A stretch of 64,000 nt of DNA, taken from assembly GCA_936450465.1 (NCBI GenBank), contig OW388300.1, forward strand, positions 50,943,551 to 51,007,550, in the 5' to 3' direction. The translations under genes and the position numbers were made by a program. The stretch is from Gibbula magus. Its lineage: Eukaryota; Mollusca; Gastropoda; Trochida; Trochidae. Below, one piece after another: positions 34,432 to 46,862 of this stretch (position 1 is its first letter; every line of letters starts with the position of its first letter). A model generated the notes under the pieces. It ran no database searches, was not told the origin of the DNA, and worked only from the letters and a program-made list of their open reading frames with translations.

Positions 34432-35213
34432 GTAAAACGATATTGCATGGTCTGATAACTAGTTTAAACATGTTAATGAACGTAGAAAAACAGTGCAAAC
34501 ACGTGGACAAGAAACTTCCCCACATATTTAAAGGAGTATAAAATACATCTTTGAAGGGCATTTGGAAGTGGCATACATAAGAACAGGAATATTTTCAGGA
34601 TAACAACTTCTTTAAAGTGAAATTACATGACGTTTCAGGGTATATACTCACTCCTTCATCAGGGGGAATGATAAGAAACAACAAATGTGACACATTTATA
34701 GAGGATACAAACCAATGGTTAGGAAACTCAATCAGAGGGAAAATAATTTTGTAAAATACCAAAAGAAGCGGATTCAACACATAAATGATTCAATTATTTG
34801 ATATTTCATAATTAATATTAACTTGCGCACTTGTTGCTGAAACCCATGTAAAACAAAAGATAATAGGAGAACAAAGGAAACGCAACTTTAACACAGTCTA
34901 TAGCAGCAGCTGTTGACCATCTTCCCGCCTACTATGTTTTTAACTTTAATGTTGTGTGAGTCTAACCTAGATTCGATACCAATTTCTATCAATCGGAGCC
35001 GAACACATCAGCCTACTGTATAATGTTATGTCAGAATGTATACCAACACAGTAAATCACCTATCATAAAAATCGTGTTCGAACGATACAAATAATACAAT
35101 CAACGAAAGGGATTTTATGGTAGAATTAATAAATTAATTAATTAATCTCTACGTCAAACTGTACGTCAACATGTACCTTCAACCTCAACAATCTATTGTT
35201 CTTCTTTTTTCAG
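34432..35213 (+). other. intron 2 of peptide gene copy 2
   Basis: Lacks the SINE and MITE found in the matching introns of copies 1 and 3. Near 34965 the sequence TCTAACCTAG marks the empty MITE site. Confidence 0.6.
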
Positions 35214-35285
35214 AATCGATAGTCTCATCCAGCACCTGCACTCATAAAGACCTGCTTCTCTTCAAATGTAAAAGTGCTCAATAAA
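35214..35285 (+). other. 3'UTR exon of peptide gene copy 2
   Basis: Pyrimidine-rich TTTTTTCAG acceptor before 35214 and AATAAA at 35280-35285, parallel to copy 1. Confidence 0.5.
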
Positions 35286-35734
35286 TAATTCTTAAGTAAC
35301 TCTCTCTTGTTCATATGATAACCTGATTGAGGGAGATGACATGCATGTGCGATGGCATCTAATCGTTAAATATCAAATGTGATATTTGATTTGATATTAA
35401 TGTTTGATTGCTTATTGTATTGCTGGAATTTGTTATTCATAAGGTTAATATATGACTGTTTTGTGATATGGGTGTAAACTTCAGTACGCACAATTTCAAT
35501 TATATTTAATATTAAGCTTCTGTCGAGTACCAAGTATATCTCATTGAGTAAGGTAGAGATCCATATTTCAATATATAATTCCTGCTGTACAAATGCAATG
35601 TATTCAACAAGACATATATAATAGCTTCTATTGTTTGGGGGAGATAAAAGAGAGTAGTATATTATGAACACAATACAATTTCAGCATGTTTGATTTAACC
35701 AATTGAAAGTGAAGCTTTAAACCGTATGATTCCA

Positions 35735-38697
35735 TTGATGAGCATTGAGAAAACAACTCAATGACAACTAGGATTGCCACAGGCAATACTTAGGTCTTCA
35801 AGACTTCTGCCTGACCTTGAACTCCATGTTGGACTCTCGGTTATTCATCGGTTTCTCTGCTTTAAAATGAGCTGTCAAACATGTCTCTATCTTCAGTAGT
35901 TTTTTTACAAACATTCTCCAAAGAAGGTACCCCTCTGAAAATGGAAAAATCACGTAAAATTGACCTCTACATTATCTTTCTCACGATTAAGACAAAACGG
36001 TCAACATTTTCATAATAAGGTGTAACATAGGAGATGTTATACTTTAATGTCCACATAAGAAGATGATATCATTATTACGATTGCATACATAATTAATACG
36101 TCATGTTCTTCTGAATATTCAGAAAAATATTGAAAAATGCTCATTTTCGGACCCCTAGACATCGTTCGCGATGATCGAGGCTTAACTATCAACTTTTTGA
36201 TGAAAGCGGTCAATATAAAAGTTGTTCTTCTTGAAACTGTGCATACGTAGGTGTATGTAAAGTTTAAATAGCACAATAAGTTAAGCATTTATGAACCTTT
36301 CAATGTTGTTGAAAATTGCGATTTTCGAAAAATGACAATCTTCTATGACTTGTCACACGTGAACTATGACAGACAGATGCTTGAAAATTATTGTCCCTAA
36401 TAAAATGATGTCTCACCTTCAAAATGAGCTATTAAACATGTTTGTATCTTCAGTGGTTTGCGATAAAAAAATTATTCTAAAAATATGCCTCAAAAGTTCT
36501 CAAAATCACGAAATTTCATATCTTTGGGAACATTTTTAATTTGTGATTAAACTATCAACTTTTACATTATAAAGATCTAAATGAGAAATATTAGGTAATG
36601 TATCTGCATCCGATAGCAATAAGTAACTTTGACGTATCTTCATTTGTAACAGAGTTACGTCCCTTTGAACATGATGCCGAAATTCGAACTTATAAAAAAG
36701 CACCATGTTCAAAGGCAGATAACCACAATTACAGGACAAAATTCAAAATTCGGTCACAAGAGCCCTCTTCACAATTCATTTATCTTCATAATAAGCTATC
36801 ATACATAGCTGTTTTCATAAAACTGAGGGAGGAGTACATTTTCAAAGGCTCATACCCTCAAAACCGCGAAAATTCACAAAATTTTCAGTTTTTTCGAAAT
36901 AGCAAAAAATCTATCATTACGGTCGAAACAATAACGTTAAGCTTTTCGATGGGGAATTTTGTTGCGCACATTTTGGTGAAAGTTTTGTGAAATTATCGTT
37001 CTTAGTTTTCGAGCTATTAAAGGTTGAAGTTTTGACTTCAAGAGGAGATAACTCAAGAAAGAAGTTGAAAATCCAAAATCGCCCTCGTTCTTTTTTAGAG
37101 AAGATCACGGGCTATCATCTCTGAAAATTTCATCCAAATCGGACCAACCGTTACTTCAGCATTTTCCGTACAAGAAAAGTACAAATAATAATAATAATAA
37201 CTAGGATTGCCACAGGCAATACTTAGGTCTTCAAGACTTCTGCTTGACCTAGAACTCCATGTTGGACTTAGAGTTATACATCTGTTTCTCAGCTTTAAAA
37301 TGAGCTATCAAACATGTCTCTATCTTCAGTAGTTTTTTTTACAAAAATTCCCCAAAGAAGGTACCCCTCTCACGATTAAGACAAAATGGTTAATATTTCC
37401 ATACTAAGGTGTAACATAGAAAATGCTGTGCTTTAATTTCCACTTAAGAAGATGTAATCAGCATTTAGATTGCATACATAATTAATGCGTTATGCTGTTC
37501 TGAATATTCAAGAAAATACTCACAAATGCTTAAATTATGAACCCTAGACATCGCTTACGATGTTCGAGGCTTAACTATCAACTTTTTGATGAAAGCGGTC
37601 AACATAAAAGTTGTTCTTCTTAAAATTATGCATACGTTGGTGTATGCAAAATTTCAATAGCGTAAGAAGTTAAGCAGTAATGATCCTTTAAACATGGCTG
37701 AAAATGGCGAGTTCTGAAAAATAGCAATCTTCTATGACTTGTCACACATAAACTATGACAGAAAAATGTTTGAAATTTATTTACCTCAATAAAGGACATC
37801 TCTACTTCAGGATGATATATTAAACATAATTGTATCTTCAGTTGTTTACAATGGAAAATTCTACAAAGAAAGTACCCCTCGAAAAGTCTCAAAATCCCAA
37901 AATTTTACATTTTTGGAAATACGTCCAAATTGTGTCGATACTATCAACTTTTACATGATAATGATATATTGTGGAATTGTTTAACTAGTTATATGGAAGA
38001 GATAGCAATAAGTAACTTTGACATAAGTTCATTTGTAACAGAGTTATGCCCCTTTGAACATATAGCCTAAAAACGCTCTTTTAAAAAAAGGTCCATATTC
38101 AAGGGCATATTCCTGAAATTCGAGGACGAAATTCAAAATTCGGAAAAGATCAAGTTGTTGTACATTCATTTAGTTTTCGGATGAGCTATCACACATAGTT
38201 GTATGTATTGCCGTGATTTAAGAGAAGATTTTTGAAGACGCGTACCCTGAAAACCGCGAAAGTTGACAACATTTTCAGTTTTTCCGAAATAGCAAAAAAT
38301 CTATTATTACGGCCGAAAACCGCTATAGGCCTGATCGATGGGGAATGTTGTTGCCCACATTTTGGTGAAAGTTTTATGAAAATATCTTTATTTGTATTTG
38401 AGCTATTAAGGTTTAAAGTTTTGAATTCAAGGGGAGATAACTCAAGATAGGAGACGAAAATCAAAATTCGGCCGACGTACAAGGCGAGTTTTTTTTACAG
38501 GCTATTATCCCTGAAGATTTCGTGCAAATCGGTTCAGCCTTTACTTCAGAATCCGTGCCACAAAAAACGTACAAATAATAAGAGAAAAAACCGGATAATA
38601 ACAATAGGTCTTCCAGACATTCGTCTTGTAATAATGGAAAAAAACACGATAATAACAATAGGTCTTCTGACTTTCGTCTTGAAGACCTAATTACAAG
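35735..38697. mobile_element. 3-kb insertion made of two 1.43-kb tandem copies
   Basis: Copy 1 of the segment has TGATTCCATAGATTACATTC at the insertion point. Here the two halves are 3 kb apart. The insert is two direct copies (35766-37198 and 37199 to about 38590), each starting ACTAGGATTGCCACAGGCAA followed by TTAGGTCTTCAAGAC. The far end has GTCTTGAAGACCTAA, an inverted match to the start. A small hairpin (ATTGAG, seven bases, CTCAAT) precedes it at 35744-35762. No ORF is supported. Confidence 0.75.
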
Positions 38698-38906
38698 ATT
38701 ACATTTCGGAACATGAAGTTATGTGAATCAACAATTACTGATTAAAACCTTTCACCTGCAAAAAAATATAACATTCAATTTTTTCCACAGTAATGAGGGA
38801 ATTAAATGCAATTCAAGTTTTGATTTTCCCCTGATATATATAGTGAACATGTACAACGGATTAAGCTGTTTAGATAAAACACTAAATGAATCGATAGAGT
38901 GCTTAA

Positions 38907-41570
38907 AGGGAGACACTTCGGACGAATTCTGACCGCCGCTAACGAGCCCATTACGTATTTGATTTTATGGCCAACACGGTCACGTGACTCAAACTGGGCT
39001 TCTGCCGAGCGAGCTCGTCAATGTCAAGGCGGGGGATTTCCCCTTTCGACACGCGATCGCTGATTGGCTGTTTCATCTCACTGCACACCGACATGTACAC
39101 CTTGTCCTGAGTTTTTCACGCTTCTGATGTCGTATTTGAAGAGTAGATGTTTATACATTCTATAAATATTATTAGTAATGACAATATTTAACATCTTGAA
39201 ACGAAATTAATAGAAATATTTTCAACTCGAAATTATTTGACAGGTTGTTGATACAATCTTTCGGAATCTACTTCTACATTAAAACTTCACATACGGGATT
39301 AAATGTAAATGTAAGAACACGTATATATTACTTTAACGGCATGTATTTCAAGATGCCGTTAAAAGATGTCAAACAGGGTTACAGGTACACACACACATTT
39401 ATCATTGCTAAACTGCATGTAATGTTCGTCCAGGATTGTGATTTCAACAAGTTTGTTACAATATTTCATAGAGAAAGTCGTCGTTTACCAAGTTTCTGAA
39501 TACCAATAAATAATAATATAATTTAAATGCTACTAAATGATTTCATAAAATGCATTAGAGGGGTAATATTACGACATCGATTTCCTGAAAAGATGTGTGC
39601 GTGTTTGGTGAAAATATCATGGTTACAACTCACATTTCATTCAACGTTTCTTTGTTGCTCTCACGTTTGATATCAGTGACAAAGTATATCCAAAAGTGTA
39701 AGAACATAAACATAAAAGGTTATTTTAATTCAAGTTTGTCGATCAAAATATTGTTAAGACCCCTATATGATGCAATGCAATGCAAACCATTTTCACTTGC
39801 TATATGAGTTTTATGAAATTTATTTCATGTATAAATGCATGAACTGGATTGGTCAACAACTGAACAAACTCACTGAATTTTACATGCAAATTGTTGCACT
39901 GTACTTGCACACATATACATTATGATTATTGTGTTCATAAATTTATCATCATTTTAACATGATGTATAAATGTGAACCATACATGCGTTGTTGATTGGCA
40001 TTTACAAAAGTCATCTAGACTTGTTTTCCAATTCATTTCTTCTCATTGAATAAAATACAATTAAACAACATTGTGATTATACACATTTATAGACAACGAA
40101 CAAGATCGAATGAAATCATTTTTGTTACCAAACTTACTGTACATCTTTTAAATGAAAACGACATGGATCGGTAAATACGCTGATAGAATTTACTTGCCGC
40201 TCCATATACAAATGATCAGTTTCGCGTACCATATAGACGCTTCTTCAAGATCAAAGAGGGAAGAAGTGTTGTTACAGCAAATAAGTTTACGTAATTAAGC
40301 AGAACAAAGTCAAATAAGCTTAGTATAGGTGAGAAAAAGGGAGGAGCCTCGAGTGTAATTATTATGTTTTTACAGTTAACAAGTTTACTGGACCGGTTCT
40401 ATTACACAACAACTGGCATCTCGGTGACCGGCATGTCAATAGACATGTTAATTGTCAAATGTTCGGTCTTGGTGACACAAGGCTGATCATGACAACAAAT
40501 ACACATTAATGCGACATTCAGTCTAGATATTGTCAGCCAATCAAAGTTAGGAATATTTATTCGACCAATGGAATTTAGGAATAGGATGATAGTTTTGTAT
40601 TTTGTTTGTTTGACACTCATTTGAATAAAACCATATCATTGGACGATTACTAACGGTCACTATCTCTGAACGCAGAGGTAAAAACGTCAGTCCAATAACA
40701 ATTAGGCAACTTAGGGTGTTATACGACGATGTGCATGGATTACCAAGCTCACAGGTTCGTTATTCTAATCACACATTGTAGATTGCTATTCGCATGCGAA
40801 ATATTTGCAAAATCATCACAATTGTATTTTGGTTATATTTACAAAAATGATATAATTGGCCTGTAGGCCTACGTCGTGTGTATGTTTTCTCTATACTTTC
40901 ATATACAGTCATTGGCCAAAAGTCTGTTCGCTGTGACGTAATTTCCATAGATTTCCATGTTAATCAGTTATTGCGAGAATAATTTTCTTAATTTAAGTAA
41001 AAGTGCATTTGCTGCCATATTTTGTAGACAGCTTTGAAATCAACTCAGCTATGCGCACATAGTTACATTTCATTTACCGGTTAATTAGTTTTTGAATGAC
41101 ACTTGTTTAAACATCATATGTACAACTTGTGATTCCAATGTCCCATTGACGGTAATCTGTAACGACGGAATGTTGCATATATGTGTTGTTTAAGAAGATG
41201 TATTTTTTTTTTATAATAATAGGAAACTTTAATGGTAATTATGTGTCTGTAGCTCAGATAATTTGCATTATTTTGGAAAGGATTTCAGAACCAGTCGCCA
41301 AACAAATAACTTATGAAAATTATTCTCGCAAAAGATAATTAACATGTAAGTCTATTGAAATTACGTCACTACGAACAGACTTTTGGCCACTGACTGTGTA
41401 TAAGACGCTCGCATCCGTTGAGTATCGCGCTTGTACGGCAAGTAGTGGCGAGTAGGCCTCTGCGCAATGAAAACACCGCTGAGTAGAGGGAGCGCTGATT
41501 GAGATTTCCGCCTCGCTGTGAGCTAATTAATTAATGCCTTCCACAGCTAAATTCGCCGAAGTGTATACCT
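38907..41570. mobile_element. 2.66-kb non-autonomous TTAA element
   Basis: TTAA at 38903-38906 and 41571-41574. The ends AGGGAGACACTTCGGACGAA and, inward from the right, AGGTATACACTTCGGCGAAT are inverted repeats. Copy 1 (25540) shows an uninterrupted GTGCTAAAATACTCC at this place. No transposase ORF is found, so it is non-autonomous. It carries a nested inverted-repeat element at 40906-41398. Confidence 0.75.
40906..41398. mobile_element. Tc1/mariner-like MITE nested in the TTAA element
   Basis: Left CAGTCATTGGCCAAAAGTCT and right, read inward, CAGTCAGTGGCCAAAAGTCT, continuing for about 60 bases of imperfect match (GACGTAATTTC, CATGTTAAT). CAGT-type ends next to TA fit Tc1/mariner. No ORF. 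Confidence 0.8.
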
Positions 41571-41643
41571 TTAAATACTCCAGGCACCAAGTGTCTCCCC
41601 GAAGTGCTAAATTATTCGTAACTGATATACTTCTACCTTGTTG

Positions 41644-41812
41644 TGTCCTTTTATGGAACTGCATGTGGTCAGACATGCTATGCTAGGATATTGGCCAGTC
41701 GTTTGATAAATCTGCTAATTCAAGAAGACAGTATGGTATCAACTCTGAAGGAAAAAGTACAGACCCTGTACACTAGGGAGCTTCGAATCACATTTTATCT
41801 ACAATGAATAAA
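41644..41812 (+). pseudogene. exon X, copy 2: acceptor lost
   Basis: The coding frame is open from SFYGTACGQTCYARI to TGA at 41805-41807 with an overlapping AATAAA. The splice acceptor that reads CTTGCAG in copies 1 and 3 is CTTGTTG here. The reading frame survives but the exon could not be joined at the usual site. Confidence 0.6.
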
Positions 41813-42319
41813 CCTCAGCCTGAAGAAGATGGAGTAAGTCATTACACGCAAATGCATATTGAATCCCTCAGGAAATGTTTGTTGTAATACAACACCCGAA
41901 ACGTGCCTATGATTAGATCTACGTCAAATAGATAGCGAATGGGTACGAAGATGAAACCAGATTACTAAATCCACTGATGACAGCAGATGCATCGATTACA
42001 GGCAAATATAATTTGGTAATTATTGATTGATTTAGTATTTTGTTATTTCTTCCAATCCATTACATGTATGTACAAGTTTTGAATGCAACTATCAACAGGT
42101 TTTAGAGAACTAATGTTTTTCTTTCCTTTTTAGAAGTTACTCAGCGTTCTGATCTTTCAGGTACTATACATTATAATTGTTCCCGGAGAAAGGTCTAGTT
42201 GAGCCCAGTTGTTGTGTGTTACTTAGAGAAAGATTTAAACACTTATACTGTAATTTATCTCTTCAATTGATGAACATTACGAATATATAGATAACAACTT
42301 TATTTATGCAAAGTCAAGG
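41813..42319 (+). other. spacer between exon X and LINE remnant, copy 2
   Basis: Matches 25784-26248. No gene. Confidence 0.5.
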
Positions 42320-42442
42320 GGAGTAGCCAGTGTATATACAGCACATTTGAATATGAAATACACAAAGTTGCTAAAGATTAAAATGGTAACTACATTATTT
42401 TAGATATAACTGTTGAAGGCATTAGATTAACTATTACTTACC
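42320..42442 (+). pseudogene. L1-like endonuclease remnant, copy 2 (truncated)
   Basis: Matches the start of the remnant at 26249 as far as the codons for LTLNYL, then is cut by the Tc1-like element. The rest of the endonuclease does not resume on its far side. Confidence 0.7.
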
Positions 42443-43755
42443 TAAACTCACGGGCAAAAGAAACGCTACCAGGTAAGTTAATCTAGATCTAATCTAAGTC
42501 AGATTAAAAAAACAAAAAGTTTATTCAAAAAGAACATGTGCCGATATCATTTACATAAAAAATGCGACCAATCAGCTTTCAGTATCAACATCACAGTCTC
42601 CGATATTCGTCCGGGGGACAAAAAGTCCAAGACTTATCCCGGTGCAGGGAAATCCAGGCTCAATGTAACGAAAACAGTTCACACTAATAACGTGTATGGC
42701 CTCCCCTTGCCATAATACACGCAGTGACTCTCTGAAAAATGGAGAAAATCAAACGCCTGATGTCATTACGTTGAATGCGCTGCCATTCTTCTTGGAGAGC
42801 TTGGTCAAGTTGCAGGCGGTTATGTGGAGGTGGTCGTCGTTGGCGAATACGATGATCCATAACATCCAAAAGATGTTCGATCCGTGACACATCGATGGTG
42901 TTGAGTAACTCGAACTTTGTGCGGTCTGGCATTGTCTTGTTGAAAGATCACACCTTGTGCCTGTTGTAGAATAAAGGGACAGATGACTGAACTGAGAATG
43001 TCATCGACGTAACGCTGAGCCGTTAGATTTCCATTCACGATAACCAGCGACATTTTCTTCTCACCAAGTATGCCTCCCCAAACCAGGCGTTTCCTCCCCC
43101 GTAGGGCACCACTCCCTGAACGCAACATGCAGCTGTTCTCTCTCCCCATCGGCGATAAACACGTACTCTTCCATCTGCTTTAAAGAGACAGAACCGACTT
43201 TCGTTATAGAAAAGCACCCTCTGCCACTGACATCGCTGCCAATGTAACGACGTCCTTGCGCATATCAGTCTTCGTTAGCGATGTTCCGCTTTCAACCACT
43301 GTCCCCGGAACGGTCTGTATGCCCTGATGCCATTGGACCTTAGACGTCTTGACACTGTGCGTCTGCTTACCTGATGGCCCAGGGAATTTGACACCGATGA
43401 CGTCACAGTCAAGAAGCGGTTCCAGAGGTCTAACGTGCGCAGGTATCGGTCCTCCTGGTTGGTTGTGACTCTTGGCCTCGGCCTGATCTTGGCTTGTATG
43501 AGGTCTGTCCGAAATGGCGATAACGCTGCATTAGTCTTGTGACAGTTGTGAGGTGACAGCCAAACGTTCTTGCAACATGGTTGTGGGTGGCTCCCATTTC
43601 AATCATCATGCGTTTGATACGACAGTTCAATATGAAACAATCATTGTTGTGTTTGGGCGATGTGTTTTCATGTGGTTGGGGTTGAATCTGAGTTTGATTT
43701 TTTTTTCGTCATTTCAAATCTAAAGTGGTAGCGTTTCTTTTGCCATGAGTTTTTC
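42443..43755 (-). mobile_element. Tc1-like DNA transposon with dead transposase
   Basis: The ends AACTCACGGGCAAAAGAAAC (left) and, inward from the right, AACTCATGGCAAAAGAAACG are inverted repeats next to TA. The minus-strand transposase is split by frameshifts. It has a helix-turn-helix (NHVARTFGCHLTTVTRLMQR) and a GRG motif near 43490-43600, then FYNESRFCLFKADGRVRVYR near 43160-43215, where the catalytic Asp of the usual DESRF is Asn. A QQDNARPH box near 42940 follows, then SRIEHLLDVMDHRIRQR near 42830-42870. The right flank does not return to the LINE sequence it entered, so a rearrangement followed insertion. Confidence 0.9.
42684..43630 (-). pseudogene. Tc1-family transposase pseudogene
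   Basis: At least three frame changes. Two of the three catalytic acidic regions can be seen, one with the Asp-to-Asn change. The DNA-binding domain is the best-preserved part. Confidence 0.85.
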
Positions 43756-44470
43756 TTTAATTTACTAACAAGTTTTGTATCACCAGTTACGTCATATGAC
43801 ACGACGTTGACAATATCCTGACGCACCACCTCTTATATCATTGAACCGGCCCAGTGACTGATATCTGGCATCAAAGCAAAGGTGTTAATGCATTAAGCGT
43901 ACTTAGTGAGTGTGGATTTCATCGATTGTACCCAAATAACATGATATTGATAGAACAGAATCTGAAAGAAAATGTGTACTGAAAAAGAAAAAGGCCTTTT
44001 TCATTTCGATTTGAAATTAATCATGATTCCTTATCATAGATATATCTTTATAGGCTAAAGTCTACACCAGTCACATTTTTCTACAGTCGTATTACACTGA
44101 ATAAAATAACTGCCTGAATGTAAGTAATTGAACATGAACAATATTATAAATTTAACGAAAGTCCGATTTTGCTTTCTAAAAACTGTGAACCAGTAACAAT
44201 GTTGAACATTGTATGGTTTCTAAGTTATAATGCATTGATTGAATTTGGGTATGGGTATTATGGGTAATACATGTACACTTATTCTGATCATTTAAAGTTT
44301 AGAATGCCTGTGACACCATGCTTAATTTGTGGAGTTAACTCACGTCGTATAGCAGTGACTTAAAAACAGGTTATTCATATATGAATCGCCAAGAACCAGC
44401 AATCAAATAATAAGTTATGAGATCGAGTAATTAACCTAAGAAGACAAAAGGTACCATTTATCACAAACTA
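43756..44470. other. anonymous sequence
   Basis: No gene or repeat relationship is recognised. Confidence 0.45.
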
Positions 44471-44814
44471 AAAGGGTATACCGGTTAGAGTGCTGTTCAC
44501 TCACGCCAAGGGCCCGGGTTCGAATCAACAAAACCGAAAAACCAAAACTACGTAACCTGGGTATCATGCTGTGCTGTGTCCTTGGACAAGGCACTTCATC
44601 TACATTTCAGTCAATCCTCCAATTAAATGAGTACCTGAATACGTGATGTACATGTAAGGATCTAGTAGCAGTTTTGATAGTATATATGATCGCACGGAGC
44701 GCTTAGAAGCGGCACTGAAAGTACAATTCTTTAAGGGCTATCATACACATCGTGTGCTTTAGCATGCTTATGCATGGAAATAGTGCTATACAAATGAGTT
44801 ATTATTATTGTTAT
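44471..44814 (+). mobile_element. tRNA-derived SINE
   Basis: The head has an A-box-like GGTTAGAGTGCTG at about 44483 and a perfect B box GGTTCGAATC at 44517-44526. A central block follows, CCTTGGACAAGGCACTTCAT, of the kind conserved across metazoan SINEs, and then a LINE-derived tail (GAGCGCTTAGAAGCGGCACT, TAGTGCTATACAAATGAG) ending in (TTA)n. It lies about 0.8 kb upstream of the first carboxypeptidase exon. Confidence 0.8.
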
Positions 44815-45639
44815 AACGACAGTTATCATGTAATGAACTATTGTTTCAAGATAAAAATCATTGTGAAAAGAGAAACGAAATATTTGAAAAATATAACATT
44901 TTAAAATTATAAAATTAAGTTTGCAGCTACTTTATTTTACAATCCTTTCAGTTCAGTTGGGTATGCACGTTTCAAAATAACCTCTACTCAGTTCACTGAA
45001 ATCAATAGTTATCCTTCCTAAAGCTAGCAATGCGTATTGTGCAAGGCCAGAATGTATTTTTACATGTAAATTTGTAAATTATCTGTGTAGAGATAGTGGT
45101 AGGTATATGTGAATAATGATAATAATCCTATACTGATAATGGATAAAGGTACATATATCCACCTTGCTTCATACCTAAGATTATGTAACAATGGGACCAG
45201 ACAGGAGAATTGTTAGCTGATAATAGTAGATTGAGTTGAGTCTGATATATTGCTAAGAATAAAAGCCAGATATTCAACGATTACAGGTTACATTACTCAG
45301 TCAAAGTCGACATAACGAGGACAAGTTTATTGAACAGAATGTATACTCACATAAAGCGACATATTTAGTTTAAATTGCAGTTAGCAGTCTCTTGATTTGT
45401 TCAAGAAGTGCAACATGGAACACGAATCTAACAAGGGGCAATATAGAATTATTCTGAAAGTTCTTACTTTGCACCATTTCTGTTATTTCAATGTGCTTAG
45501 CTCATCAGTCTAATAGAACCAGATTAGATTAAGACATGGTCTGTCGTTCATCGTCCGTATATTTGCATATTTCATCCCAATTCAACTTGATATAATTCCG
45601 TAGGAAACAAATGTGAACTTTTTTTTATATTTTGTTCAG
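44815..45639 (+). other. anonymous, presumably intronic sequence
   Basis: Precedes the carboxypeptidase exon at 45640. No upstream exon of that gene (with the catalytic-Ser GESYAG motif) is found here or anywhere in the window. Confidence 0.5.
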
Positions 45640-45813
45640 GAGCCACCATCATTTGCTTATTACGGACCTTACCTGGCTAAACCGGAAGTGCGTAAAGCTA
45701 TCCAAGTGGGGAACCTGACTTATAAAGATGGTTCCGCAGTTGTGAAACACCTCATGAACGACGTTATGCAGAGCGTCAAACCGTGGATTGCTGTAATTAT
45801 GGATAATTATAAG
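45640..45813 (+). CDS. CPVL-like serine carboxypeptidase, internal exon
   Basis: Acceptor TTTGTTCAG before 45640 and donor GTAAAC after 45813; the exon is 174 bases, 58 codons, phase 0 at both ends. It encodes EPPSFAYYGPYLAKPEVRKA, IQVGNLTYKDG, and VMQSVKPWIAVIMDNYK. From knowledge of human CPVL (peptidase family S10, lysosomal or secretory carboxypeptidase) this aligns with LPEVRQAIHVGN and KPWLTEIMNNYK. It is not a known retroelement product, and it is clean of stops, so a real exon is likely. Confidence 0.85.
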
Positions 45814-46303
45814 GTAAACTGGTCATTTTATAATCTTTTTCTGGGCCGAATCTCTTACATAGGATTTGAACGAATACTTTCATATATGAGTCAGTCACCC
45901 AAAGTGAATCTTCAAACACCTTACTCATTTAGCTGCAGCCATCTCGGGTCATCACCATCATTGTCAAAATCACCTTTATCATCATCAGCAGCCACAATGA
46001 TGTTGGAGGCTTTCCCCAGAAATATTACTAGCTGTCATGATATGTGAAATACAATTGAGATATTATTTATCACAAATCACTTCACTTCAAGCTAATGCTT
46101 GCATGTTTCACCTCTATATTGTCACCCTAGTGTTGCAGGCTTTCTTCAAGCAATAATACTAGCTCTGTAGAATACTGTCATTGATATACAATCACCATCA
46201 GCATCTACAGTGGTGATGCATGCTTTTTCTCTGTAATAGTACTCAGTGCTATGATACATGTGAATTACTCTTTAACTCAACATTGCTCTATGCTCCACCC
46301 TAG
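45814..46303 (+). other. intron between the carboxypeptidase exons
   Basis: GTAAAC at the start and CACCCTAG at the end. It contains three degenerate copies of a motif around GGCTTTC and ATAATACTAGC (near 46010, 46140 and 46215) that also ends the SINE at 46612-46862. Confidence 0.75.
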
Positions 46304-46486
46304 GTAATGATCTACAATGGACAACTGGACATCATCATCGCGGTGCCACTGATCAAGGCCTGGCTCCAGACGGTGCCATGGAGAGGTCTGGACGACTATA
46401 AGAAGGCGAAGAAGATGATCTGGAAAGTCAACCCAAATGATACAGAGGTTGCAGGATACGTCAGACAGGTCAAACACTTCTATCAG
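46304..46486 (+). CDS. CPVL-like serine carboxypeptidase, next exon (catalytic Asp)
   Basis: 183 bases, 61 codons, phase 0 at both ends, with donor GTAGGT after 46486. It continues the protein as VMIYNGQLDIIIAVPLIKAW, then VPWRGLDDYKKAKKMIWKV, then EVAGYVRQVKHFYQ. The Asp in NGQLD is the S10 catalytic aspartate by family knowledge. The final exon with the catalytic His (GGGHILPYDQP-type motif) is not found in the following sequence, which becomes repeat array. Either a long repeat-filled intron carries the gene beyond the window or it is a truncated copy. Confidence 0.85.
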
Positions 46487-46611
46487 GTAGGTAGAAAATT
46501 ATCCAAGGGCATTCTTCACAGGCAATCTTCAATGGCATATAGAGACAAATTACATGTATTACTTCACCATTTGTTTCTCACATATGTATGGGCTACCTCT
46601 TATCTCTTCCT

Positions 46612-46862
46612 GAGGCACGATGGCGCACTGGTTAGCGTGTTCAGCTTTGGATCAAAAGGTCCAGGGTTCCAATTTCGCCAGGGTCTAGGCAACTTTGTCT
46701 GCTGTAGATAACTGTTCTACATGAGTAAGATTTGGGTGAATGTCAGCGCAGTACCATCCATGGTTTCAGCCAATGCTTGCAGGTTTCACCACAATGCATA
46801 ACCACAGTGGTGTTGTGGGCTTTCTCCCTGCAATAATACTAGCAGCCGCGATATAAGTGAAA
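46612..46862 (+). mobile_element. tRNA-derived SINE (second family)
   Basis: A box TGGCGCACTGG at 46621-46631, anticodon-loop-like region, and B-like GGGTTCCAATTTC near 46664. The 3' part ends with TGGGCTTTCTCCCTGCAATA, ATACTAGC and AGTGAAATAC. Fragments of that 3' end occur in the upstream intron. Confidence 0.7.

Larger units (their letters stand above)
31800..42442 (+). repeat. segmental duplication P, copy 2, inflated by insertions
   Basis: Same order as copy 1, but interrupted by the elements at 31916-32509, 35735-38697 and 38907-41570. It lacks the SINE and 385-bp MITE of copies 1 and 3. Confidence 0.85.
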
